From: Lineolata rhizophorae
Lineage: Eukaryota; Ascomycota; Dothideomycetes; Lineolatales; Lineolataceae
Assembly: GCA_010093515.1 (NCBI GenBank)
Contig: MU001686.1
Span: 513,787 to 577,786, forward strand
Length of the DNA stretch: 64,000 bases
Direction of reading: 5' to 3'
Shown: positions 47,342-57,458 of the stretch, piece after piece
Numbering within the stretch: the first letter of the stretch is position 1
How the letters are laid out: every line of letters begins with the position of its first letter
Made by a program: the position numbers and the translations under genes
Notes under the pieces: generated by a model
What the model saw: only the letters and a program-made list of their open reading frames with translations
The model's database searches: none
What the model was told of the DNA's origin: nothing

Positions 47342-48718
47342 ATGGCGTTGCCGAGGAGCATGCGCATTCTGGCCGCCATCACGCTCGGCATCTTTTTCTG
47401 GCTCGTCCTCCAGATCTTCCGCGCGCCGGCCGCCTTGGAGGGGCTCGACAATGGCAAACTAGATCACATGGACCGCGATCCTAATCTGGACCGTAAGTTG
47501 CGCAGGTGCACGCTGCTCTCGGCCTTGCAGCAGCTAACGTCCCGGCCCAGCTACCGGCGAGCCGCCCGAACCGCTGCGGCGGGTCGAAGGCGACAACTAC
47601 GCCCCCGACAACCCCAACTCCGACCGTATCGCGGCCACCATCTTATCCCTCGTGCGCAACGAGGAGCTCAAGGACATTCTCCAGTCGATGCGCGATCTGG
47701 AGCGGACGTGGAATCGCAAATTCAACTACCCCTGGACGTTCATCAACGACGTGCCCTTTACGGACGAGTTCAAGGAAAAGACCAGGGCGGAGACAAAGGC
47801 CGAAGTGCGGTTCGGTGGGTTACGCTTCCCGCGAGCGGCAGTCGTCGCGTAATTGACGTTTGGTCTTGCAGAGCTAGTTCCCAAGGAACACTGGGACGTT
47901 CCTTCCTGGATCAATGACGACATCTTCGACGAATCGGTGAAGGTGTTGGAAGAGCAGGATGTCCAATATATGGCCAAGAAGAGCTACCACCAAATGTGCC
48001 GTTGGAACAGCGGTCTCTTCTACAAACACCCCGCACTGAAAGACGTAAGATACTACTGGCGAGTCGAGCCCAAGGTTCACTTCTTCTGCGACATCGATTA
48101 CGACGTGTTCCGATACATGCACGACCACAATAAGACGTACGGCTTCACCATCAATCTCTATGATAGCCCGCAGAGTGTGACTTCTCTCTGGCCCGAGACG
48201 ATCAAGTTCCTTGCGGATCACAACCAGTACATCCACCCCAACAACGCCATGGATTGGCTTAAGGACAGCACCCGGCGGCCCGACCTCAACAAGCTCGCTC
48301 ATGGTTACTCGACCTGCCACTTTTGGTCCAATTTCGAGGTTGGAGACATGGAATTTTGGCGTGGCCAAGCGTATGAGGAGTATTTCAACCACCTCGATCG
48401 CGCGGGCGGCTTCTTTTACGAGCGCTGGGGTGACGCCCCTGTTCACTCAATTGCCTTGGGTCTGTTCGAAGACCAAAGTAAGATTCATTGGTACGAGTCC
48501 TTGTAAACCTGACTTTTACGCCTTCAGCTTTGTCTTCCGTGACGACTGACTCCCGATCCAGGTTCCGTGATATTGGCTATCAGCACATCCCGTTCTTCAA
48601 TTGTCCAAACTCGCCTAAATGCAAGGGTTGCGTCACCGGACGGTTTACGGACGGCGAAGCTTGGCTCAACAGGGAAGATTGCCGGCCGAATTGGTTTAAA
48701 TACGTGGGTATGGGCTAA
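47342..48718 (+). CDS. GT15 alpha-1,2-mannosyltransferase (Kre2/Mnt1 family)
   Basis: Exons 47342-47492, 47551-47814, 47872-48490 and 48562-48718 give 396 residues. It is a type II Golgi protein: short cytosolic N-terminus, membrane anchor (about 8-27), stem, then the GT15 catalytic domain. Family blocks seen include RNEELKDILQSMRDLERTWNR (slightly modified in print order), FNYPWTFINDVPFTDEFK, YWRVEPKVHFFCDIDYD, YSTCHFWSNFEVGDMEFWR and HIPFFNCP near the C-terminus. The enzyme adds mannose from GDP-mannose to O- and N-glycans. The Glu in the WSNFE block is the family's catalytic candidate. Which of Kre2, Ktr1, Ktr4 or others it corresponds to cannot be settled here. Confidence 0.93.
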
Positions 48719-49348
48719 GCGGGATTTCGGCATCTTCGTTTCGTGCCGTTTTGTTGGTAAGAAGTGTTGGCGAAATTCGAGTGGCTTTAAAGACTGTATG
48801 ATCATACTTTTCATGTAAAATAGCACGACGGCGTCCGGCGTGGGTATTTTAAACTGTAAGCGGGAGCATCGGAGTCTTCAGATGCCGGACAGTAAACCAA
48901 TAGTCTATGTCAGACTACGGTATTCCGTCTTGTTGCGTTCATGCGCCACCATTCAAGATCTCATGTCTTCCAACAGATTCTTCCATAAAATAAGCCGGGG
49001 GTTATTATATTCTTACACAGGATGCGTTCATGGAATGGCCACATGTGGCTACCATGGTCGTCGAAACGACCAGAAGGCAGTGTCAAGTAGACCGTGATTG
49101 ACTGTATACTTCGGCCGACATTATAGTGGCTCAGCTCACGTCATGTAGATGAATGTCACGCAAACGTAGAGAAATAAGAAAATTCTGTACAATTACCCCC
49201 GGAGGGCGTCCGTGTCATCTAGAGCTCTCCGCTTCCAGTCATCCGTAAGCTCCTCGGTGATAATACAGGAGTGGTCCCATTCCTATGCACTTTCTGATCG
49301 GAACTAGACTGAGCCCCCAAAAGCCGAAGTATACGGTTTGTGGAGCAC
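48719..49348. other. Convergent intergenic region, GT15 and COX6
   Basis: 630 bp between two stop codons, mixed composition, no gene or RNA recognised. Confidence 0.6.
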
Positions 49349-50178
49349 TCATGCCTCCCCATCAGGGTACATCGACTCCTTGAGGTTGATGCCAAGCTCT
49401 TCCCGCAGTGGTTCCAGTTCCTTCAGATACTCATCATATTGGCCTTGGTTCTCCACCTTGGCCTTGATGCCTGGGGAAGGTGTCAGCGGGAGGGCACTCA
49501 TGAAAATTTTCGCTAGTTCCACGGCCTTGAGCGTATGCCTCAACAGGCACTGCCAGAAACGAGGTTCACTATTGTACCTTCAAAAATACGAACGGCGGTC
49601 GGGAAGTCGTTGACGCGTCTTGCGGCACGCAGCGCAGCCGTGATTACCGACGGGGATGGCACAAGATCATATGCAAAGGCATTGTTGAGGTTGCGCTGCG
49701 CAGACGTGTAATCAGCATGCGTCTAACAGGAGCTCGAACAGGTAATCCAGAACGCAATCGGCCACTCCAATGGGCTTAAAAAGGGCCACTCACTTGCAAC
49801 TCAAAAACATCTTGCACTTGCTCGAACTCCTTCTCATACCTAGCCAGGGCGTAACACATTATGTTAGCTAAGGGCTTTTGCCGAGTACTCTCGAGCTCGG
49901 CTTTCTCCAGCCGTGCAAGCTCGGGCGTACGGCTCTACGGCGTCGTCCGTCCGGTTCAGGAGCAGCCATTGGCCCTTATCGTACCTCGCGGTGAATTCCT
50001 CAAAGCTCTCTTCGTGATCGTCGGCCTTGCGCACTGCGGATGAGGAGAAGCCGAATCGCGGCGCCGCGGCGGGCAGCCTGGCACTTACCCGCGTCTCCCG
50101 AGCGCAGTGGTACACGGGAGGACGCAATGACACTGACGTGACGCGCAGAGCAGTGCGAAGCAAGGCGACCGAGGACAT
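49349..50178 (-). CDS. COX6: Cytochrome c oxidase subunit 6 (Cox6; human COX5A)
   Basis: Exons 50178-49985, 49839-49794, 49695-49578 and 49470-49349 give 159 residues. An Arg/Ser-rich, acid-free presequence (about 1-45) targets the mitochondrial matrix. The mature part runs ESFEEFTARYEKEFEQVQDV, FELQRNLNNAFAYDLVPSPS, AARRVNDFPTAVRIFEGIKA and a Glu-rich C-terminus ending YPDGEA, the full length of the family. The subunit sits on the matrix side of complex IV and does not bind metals. Intron 1 (145 nt) would otherwise read on for about 20 codons to no family match. A CACGTG palindrome lies 130 bp upstream. Confidence 0.94.
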
Positions 50179-51070
50179 GGTGACGGTGAGGAATGCAAAG
50201 GGCAGATGTGCGGTGGGGTGAGCGGAAAGGTTGGGAAGCTGTTGCAGCGTTGGATGTACAGGAGATGTAGGTTCGAGCGGTGGTTCGATTCGCAGCCGTA
50301 GAAGCCAGTCACGTGACTCGTCTCTCCAACTCCCTTTCCCGGTGCTCCGTGCGGCCCACCTATCCCTGGCAGAAAGCCAACCTCACGCCGGCAGCGAAGA
50401 CGGAGTCAGTTGGCCATCATTTCTACGTTAAATTTTACAATAGACGGATACCTGATGCTTTGAACAGTCGATATCCAGACGAATTCCCCTGTCGAGAAGA
50501 CTACGTGGCCCGCAATAAACCATCTATTTTCATCTAACTCCACCTCAAGACCGAAATGTCTCGGTCATAAGATGTATCAACTCCGCCCAAGGCCCCTTTA
50601 GGCCTCACTTTCAGACAAGAACGCTAGCACATATTCCTATCCGCCAACGACCATGAAGGTCTACCTCAACGAACTTCCTACCCCCATTCCCCTGCGCTAT
50701 TATTACGCATCAAAAACATTTCGTGACGCATGCTCCCCCATGCCCCACCAGATAAATTAAAGTCCGTAAAACGAAATAGAGAGTATGAAACAAAAAAAAG
50801 AAAATAGGACAAAGAATACTCTACAAAGAATATGCAAGCGAGACCCCCTTGGGGGCTCGAATCTGACCCAGCACTAACCGAAGTCAAGAAATCCACATAT
50901 ACAGGCATTTCGTCAGTGGAATGGCCTCAAAACGTAATGTCCCGGTGTTCACAATCTCATGTGAACTACGAACCGGCTCCGACAGAACTTTCAGAATTGT
51001 CCCTGACAGGCTCCGGTTCGTGCCTCTTGCGTGCGTTAGCTTCAAGCATCCGAACCATTTCGCCGGCAAA
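50179..51070. other. Intergenic; COX6 promoter and elongase 3' flank
   Basis: 892 bp with no gene. The CACGTG motif at 50308-50322 is listed separately. The elongase-proximal half is AT-richer, with an A-run near 50790. Confidence 0.6.
50308..50322 (+). promoter_or_regulatory. GTCACGTGACTCGTC motif upstream of COX6
   Basis: A palindromic GTCACGTGAC core (bHLH/Cbf1-type E-box) with a CTCGTC-type extension, 130 bp upstream of the COX6 start codon. The identical 15-mer occurs at 57382-57396 upstream of the TFIIIC5 gene. Binding is inferred from motif form only. Confidence 0.5.
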
Positions 51071-52275
51071 TTACGCCTTGCGACTTCTCGTCACCCTCCC
51101 AGTGGCTGTCGGGGTAGCGTGTCCGTTTGGCAGAGCCGTGCTACCACCCGAGAGTCTACGCCGAGCTTCACCCACCATGGGAACTTTCTCGTCCTTCATT
51201 TCGACGAGGGCGCTCTTAGCACGGCCGCGACCCTTAACGGACGGTTTATTATACGTGGCCAGGTAGAATGAGATGAACAAAAGAAGGTACGAAGAGAGAA
51301 TGCAGATGCCCGCAAACGCGGCGAATTCCTCGCCGGCGCAGGGCCCGGCATTCGGGAGCCACGGCCAGTACGTTGAGGTGAAGTACGTCCAGCTAGCAAA
51401 ATATACAAAACCTGCAACGAATAAGCCGTAGAACGTTCCTCGAAAACGTCAACTTCAATCTTACCGAGATCAACGACAAACTGGATGATTTGCATCACGG
51501 TGATGTATTGTTTCCACCAGATGCGAATTCCCCGAGCACTTTGGAAGTAGTACCAATACATGACGACGTGGACCGTAAGATTGAGCGTGATCGGAACCCA
51601 GGAAACCGACGTGTGACCAACGAGCTGGGTGTAGCAGAGAAGAGCCGTAGCGCCATGGTGGTACGTATGAAGAAAAGCTGGATGTCGTAAGTAGGCCGCA
51701 AATTCTACCACAGCACCAAATCTTGTGAACACCCACTCAATGGTTTCTTCTTAAGGAAAAGGAAGCAAGTGTCGATGAGTTCAAGGTACTTTGTCAAGTA
51801 GTTCAACTGCGGCGGAGTTAGTTGCATAGAAAACGTCCCGATAGATCCATGGAAGAAAGCATACGTAGTAAAGAATGACGAGTTTGTCTGTCCAGCCCCC
51901 GTCGTAACTGCAAATAGCGTAGAATACACCGTTTCTCGTGAGGGTAGGGATGAGCTGCTCCGCGAACAAGACCAGCAAGCAAAAGCTGATGGCCGTCAGG
52001 TAGAAGTTGTGGATCATGAACAGTCCATTCAACTTTATCGGCTCCCGGTTCTTCATAAACTCCCGTCCTCCGAATACGAGTATGTAGTAGCCGATCAGCA
52101 TCGCCGCGGTCGTCGGAAGCGTCGACATAGGCGTCTCCCCCTGCACAAAGCGGAATTCTTCTGGTTTATAGCCGACAATCGGTTCAAAGGCGGCAGAGAA
52201 TATGGGCCACAGCTGAACCCCAAAGGGGCGATCTAGCGTGGGCTTGCCGTACTGAAGCCACGAGGGGGGGGCCAT
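51071..52275 (-). CDS. ELO-family very-long-chain fatty acid elongase
   Basis: Exons 52275-51865, 51806-51737, 51677-51465 and 51411-51071 give 344 residues. The start at 52275 gives the usual short lead before helix 1. Diagnostic ELO features: [20 protein letters not shown] just before the histidine box, HTYHH at about 164-168 (catalytic histidines), [20 protein letters not shown] and [20 protein letters not shown]. About seven membrane helices, ER location. ELO proteins condense malonyl-CoA with acyl-CoA in elongation for sphingolipid and phospholipid acyl chains. The basic C-terminal tail (GRVTRSRKA) could serve as an ER signal. The Fen1/Elo2 versus Sur4/Elo3 choice is not resolvable here. 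Confidence 0.93.
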
Positions 52276-53270
52276 TGTGCTGACGGGCAACGCGACTCGG
52301 CGAGCGAACAGCAGGAGAGGAGCAACCAGGCGAAAACTCGGTAAGAATGCAGCGGACGGAGCAAAAGAAAAAGGAAAAAGTCCGTGGACTGCGGGCGTGA
52401 ATTGCGATGCGGCAGCGATCGGGCGGTCTCCAATTCCGCGCGGATGTCACGGATGCGCGCAATCGAGCGTCGCAACGGCGCAGACCGGCCTATGTATTAG
52501 TGCAGGCGTCGTGCAGCTGGGGCGGCTGGCGGAGACTTGACAAGGGGGGCGGGTGGAGAAGACACCTCGGGCAGCGGCGCAAAGAACCAGAAGGATAAAG
52601 GAGTGACTGCGAGGCAAATGGGCGTCCGACGCGGACAAACGAAGACGCAGAAAGAAAGCTAGGCCACGGACGAGAGCAGCGCAACCGCAGCAGCGCGGGT
52701 TAAAGGTAGGTTATTGTTGGGCCGCCAAATGCCGATATGCTGGGCATTCTATTAGGGGAAAGGGGTCTTCGGAAATTGAGCCAGCTGCCCGCGCTCGCCT
52801 ATTGGATCGCCCGCGCTTTCGCCCATTCAGCCTCATAGTGCGCTGCCCCCCAGCCAGTGCCATGTGACGTGCCACGAGAAGCCGAGGCCTATTCCCGCCA
52901 AGTACTACGTAGGTAGCCCTCGTAGCTAGGCAGCCAGGTACGGACGTTCTATTAGAGAGGTAGCATCACAGCCAAGAGCGTCGTCACAGTCCCAAAATGA
53001 CCGCCGCGTTGTTGCCTCTTCTTTTAAGGTGCTACAGCAAACCTAGCATCCAGCTACAACATGAACAAGCCCGTTTTCCGTCAAACAAGCAAACTCGTCC
53101 GTGCCAATTCTCCATCTGTGTTGTCGTCTCAAAACACGCGCTCGTAACAAGTAGCCCTTTGCGACCGGACTGTGGAACCAAGGGGACTGTAGACACGGAC
53201 AGGAAAAGCGGTCACATGGTCAGTCGCATCGATGGGGACAGGGTCGCCCCAACGCTCTCGCGCAAGGCCG
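52276..53270. other. Intergenic; elongase promoter and B56 3' flank
   Basis: 995 bp with no gene. It includes a TAC-type palindrome cluster at about 52898-52948 (AGTACTACGTAGGTAG, CCAGGTACGG) and a CTATTGG (inverted CCAAT) near 52798. Confidence 0.6.
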
Positions 53271-56200
53271 TCACGCGGCTCTCGAGCCAGTATCTTTGGA
53301 GTTGCTCCTCGTCGAGACCCCAGGCCCCGAAGAACCTCCCCCTCCACCCGACGAGCTAGGTCGGCTGTTGCTCCTAGGACGGTTGGACTGCCGTGATGGT
53401 TGTTGCTGATGCTGCGGCTTCGCCCGCGGATCTTCCGTCGACGCTGACGGCAACGACTTGTCGTGGCGGCGCTGTACCTCCAAACCAATTCGATCGATTT
53501 AGTCAGAACCGCAACGCCGCAACAAGCCAAATACAAGGTAAAAACAATTAGGAAAAGACAAAAATGCGAATAGGAATAGCAGAACGCCCTTTTTTTTGGA
53601 AGAACAAGGCATGGAAGCACGTTAATCTAGACCGTCAAAGACCAAAAAGATACCCGGAGCCAATGCAGTGTCGCAAGTGGTACCCAAGGTTTTCGGCAGC
53701 CAAGTCCGACCCTCGAGGCAAGCCCGCGAACCCAGCAAATCTGCATCGCAAGGAACGTCGTGTTGCCTCTGGCACGCTTCCCCGACTAGACACGCACCAC
53801 GTCCCACCTCATACACGCACATCGGCAATCTCTGGCGAGATATAGATGCTCTCAATCAACGTACCGTTGCAGCGCTATAGTCCTTTCTCCGCCCGCTGCC
53901 CGCCATCGCGTCCCCATCCTGAAGCCGCAAAGCCTCCAGCCGACGTTGGCTGTCCTGGCTCAACGGATCGGCTTCATCAGGCCTTAAGGGCGAGGAGACT
54001 TTGGTCGAGCCTGGGCTGCCCACCATTTTGGATTCCACCCGCCCATTCTGGCGAGTTTTCGCCAACTCTGCCAGGCGATCCCACTTGGACTCGCGAGTTT
54101 GCTTGCGATGCTCCGCAGTGGACTGCGACTCGGTGTATTCGTGGGAGCATTCGTCGAATAGTTGAGGGTTGACTTCCATAAAAAGCTTCATAGCGTTGTA
54201 GACCATGCCGTGGATCGTCCTAGCGCGCGTTAGCACTTAGCGTCCAACACCTTGCAAGGGACGTACCGATTCCAATGCCCTTTGGAGTTCTCGTAAAGAG
54301 GAGCAAACATGATAGGCAAGATGACCTCAACGTTGTCACTAACAAGGTTGCAGAAGTACTCGTTGTTCCAGAAGTACAGAGCTCGTTCGGCCACCTAGAA
54401 GAACGCTAAAAGTCAACTAAAGAAGATGCCCATTTCGCGAACATGCGCACACGAACCTGAAAATGAGGGCTTGCGACCGATTTGGCAAGCTGGTTGAACA
54501 ACGGCTCTTGAACCTTGGCAAATTCGGCCGGGTCCATGACCTCGAAAATATCTTCCACCTCGTTGAGGAACATGACTTCCTTGGTACTATTGACCTTTGG
54601 CCAATACCGCAGCAATCCAAGTACAACCTACAGGATCATGCATTTTAGCAACGTCCAATCAAAAAGAAAAGGGAAAAGGGGGGGTGTCAGAACTATACCT
54701 CTTCAGTGAGGGCGGCGTCCTTTTCCAAAAACTGGACGATGCAGTACGCAAGCTGCGGGTGGTACATGCTCAAGCTTTTGACTTTGTGCATAGGAAGTAG
54801 AACGCGGGTCAAGAACAACTTGTGCTCTTCTTTCAGCGGCAGCGCGAAGCCGTTGATGATAGAGCCTAGGATCTCCAGGAGTTCGGCGATGCCATTGAAG
54901 CGCTCGGTCTCGTATATGAATTGAAAGAAGACATTGTTGATCGAACGGCGGATGTATGACCTCAAGTTGAGGAACTTGCCATATATTCGATGCAGGGTGG
55001 TTTTGAGAAAGTCGCGTTCACGAGGGTCCTCGGAGTCAAAAAGTTCCAGAAGCTGTAAAATCTGGTTAGACAAGGGCATAAAAACGAAACTACGGATGGA
55101 GCGTTACCTGCAACACGAACTGATGGTCGATGTACTGCTTCGCGATGTTGGTGTTGAAGTCTTGGCTCTCAATGAAGCGGAGGAAAAACTCGTAGACGAC
55201 TTGAATGTGCGGCCACGCGACTTCCAAAACCGGTTCGTCCTCTTCAGGGTCAAAAGCCTCACCTTGGGGGTTCATCGGCGGAGGAATAGGCCGAAACAAG
55301 TTCTTGGCAAACATGTCAACGACCCGAGGGTACATAGGCTCCGTGATGACACCACGGTTGTTGGCGACGTAGTCGAGAAGCTCGTGCAGCGCTAGCCTCT
55401 TGATTTCCTTTGACTTCATGTCCCCGCTTGCATCGTTGAAGTCGAAGATGATGTTGCACTGGTCGATCTTTTGCATGAAGAGCTCCTGGCGACGGTTTGG
55501 GGGCACCTCATGGAACCCAGGCAACTTCTCTAACTCGCGTTGCCGCTGATCAGAGATGTCGAACCGAGAAGAGTGCTGGCGCTTGGGTGTCCTGATGCCC
55601 TCTGGGACATCTTTGGGGGTTGTTTGCAACCTGTCGAAAATGATGCCCTTCTGGCCCGCCTTTGGGGGCGCGAGATCGCCGGGCATGGTTTCGGCGGCAC
55701 CAGGTGGGGGAATATGCTAAAACCGAAACGAGTTAGCACGACGTGAAAGAGGAAGGCAGCGCAGGTTTTGAAGATAAAGTGGGCAAGGAAGCTCAACAGG
55801 CGTACCGGAGCGCTAGGGCTTATGACGACGCTTGGGGGCATGGACGGGTTAGAGCGATTTGGGGTGCTCGGCGCGGACGCGGCCGCGTTGGCATTGGACC
55901 CGCCGGAGCTCATGATGCCCTGTTGCTGCGGCATGAACTGCCCTTGGCCGGGTGTCATAGAACTCGGATGGCTCGACTGGCCGGACTGGCCCTGGTTCGC
56001 GTGCCCAGGCCCTCCCGCGCTATCATTGGAAGGCAGAGGCTTGTTCCGCGGATCTATAAGCTGCGTGGTGGACGAGGTCGGAGTGCCATGAGCAGAGCCG
56101 GCGGGGGACTGCGAGGCACCGTGCGAGGGCGACGAGGCACCGGACGTTGAGTCTTTCTTCTTAGACGACTTGTTGGGGTCCTTGGCGCGCGCGAGCTGCT

Positions 56201-56525
56201 CGTGCTGGGTGAGTGTGGCGTTAGCAGGAAGCGGAGAGGTTACGGAGCGCGAGCGAGTAGGCGGGCAAGTAGACAGGTAAGGGGAAGCAGAACGGGCTGC
56301 AGTAGTAGGGTTGGTGATGGTGATGGTGGTGATGGTGGATTGCCTGGGCACAGCCGACACGCGGCGCGAGCAGGCGGCGTACGGGCAGAGCGTGCCGGCG
56401 AAAGAGGAGCGAACCCCAAAGGCACAGAGAGACAGAGAGAGAGGAGAGAGGCAGAGAGGCAGAGCGGCGGATGGGGCGGAGGCGGACGGGGAGAGGCTCA
56501 CAACTCGCTGGCGAAAGCCCTTCAT
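53271..56525 (-). CDS. RTS1: PP2A regulatory subunit B56 (Rts1/ParA)
   Basis: Eight exons: 56525-56502, 56204-55806, 55716-55108, 55052-54699, 54627-54457, 54394-54267, 54219-53865 and 53477-53271, 748 residues. The short first exon (MKGFRQRV) and the [18 protein letters not shown] start of exon 2 match fungal homologues. A disordered Ser/Pro region (to about 150) precedes the B56 HEAT-like solenoid (about 170-600), with [56 protein letters not shown] and [14 protein letters not shown]. The subunit directs PP2A to substrates in mitosis, septation and stress. The 297-nt first intron is stopless and in frame. The last exon ([10 protein letters not shown]...) is inferred from splice sites and low-complexity Ser/Gly tail; without it the protein ends three codons past exon 7. 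Confidence 0.9.
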
Positions 56526-56993
56526 GGCGGCGACCGGCGCGGATGGCGCTCAGGTCGTGGGGATCAGTGGGCCTGGCGACGCCGCGGCGCAGGGGAGGCG
56601 GCGGAGGGCTCGACGCGGCTGCGGCGGCAGGGCGAGAGGCTCGCGGCGGGAAGCTGCCGGCCGGGGGCGAGGCAGGAGCGACGGGAGGGGCCCGAGGACG
56701 GTCACGATGGCGCCTTCCTCTCGCAGCGCTGCTGGGGCATCGATCCGATCGAATTGCTGAAGCTCGACGGCGGCGGCGGCGGCGACGAGGACGGCGCGCG
56801 GCGGGCGCGGGGACGGGGGCTGGCGCGGGCGGGAGGTGCGTCGAGCGTCGGTGTCGGCGGTGGGTTGTGATACGACGGCCGCGGCTGCGCTGCTCGCTCT
56901 ACTAGGGACGCTGCCTCGCTCCAGTCGCGCCTCGCTTGGCGGCCCGCTCGGGCTCCCTGCTGCACACTGCGCGCCAGCCTGGCGCCGCCCTGC

Positions 56994-57160
56994 CCCTACT
57001 ACGTATGTACTATGTAGGTATGTACAGCACGTCGGTATAGGCAGCTAATACGTCGCGGCCGTACAGCAGTAGGTAGTTGTACGGCACCTACGTACACGCC
57101 AAGTATGTACATAGATGCGCGCCTTCCGTACAGTTCTCCCTAGGTAGGCGCATACTCCAC
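56994..57160. repeat. TAC/GTA-rich palindrome cluster
   Basis: A 170-bp stretch packed with short palindromic TAC motifs: CTACTACGTATGTAC, CCTACGTACACG, AGTATGTACATAG and CCCTAGGTAGG. Similar smaller clusters occur in other intergenic regions of the window (for example 40503-40582 and 57318-57336). Confidence 0.6.
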
Positions 57161-57381
57161 GCCTACTAAGAACAACACCTGCCGCACGAACCAGGAAGGC
57201 ATGCACACCTGCCCACTCTGAGGGCTTCACTTTGCGCCTTGGCATCCGGGCGTCCATCACTCCGTCTGCCTGGCATCATCCGACTGCGTCCAAAGACCGA
57301 CCCAGCTATCCCCGCCAACTACCTAGGTAGGTGCTGTTACTGCATTCTCGACGGCACTCTGGTGCCCGCAGAACAGTCGCC

Positions 57382-57396
57382 GTCACGTGACTCGTC
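57382..57396 (+). promoter_or_regulatory. GTCACGTGACTCGTC motif upstream of TFIIIC5
   Basis: Identical to the motif upstream of COX6; here its last base is 63 bp before the start codon. The core is a perfect GTCACGTGAC palindrome. Confidence 0.5.
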
Positions 57397-57458
57397 CCTC
57401 TCGTGCGTCGTTTTGGGCCCATCCACCACGACTCCTTCGTCCTTCTTGCCCAACAGCC

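Larger units (their letters stand above)
56526..57458. other. Divergent promoter region, B56 and TFIIIC5
   Basis: 933 bp with no gene. The B56-proximal half is extremely GC-rich. It contains a strong TAC-palindrome cluster (56994-57160) and the GTCACGTGACTCGTC motif (57382-57396). Confidence 0.6.

Noticed and set aside
50043-50097. Apparent 55-nt intron (GTAAGT...CGCAG) inside COX6 exon 1
   Set aside because: Both splice sites look good, but removal shifts the frame and would delete RFGFSSSAVRK, the usual end of the Cox6 presequence.
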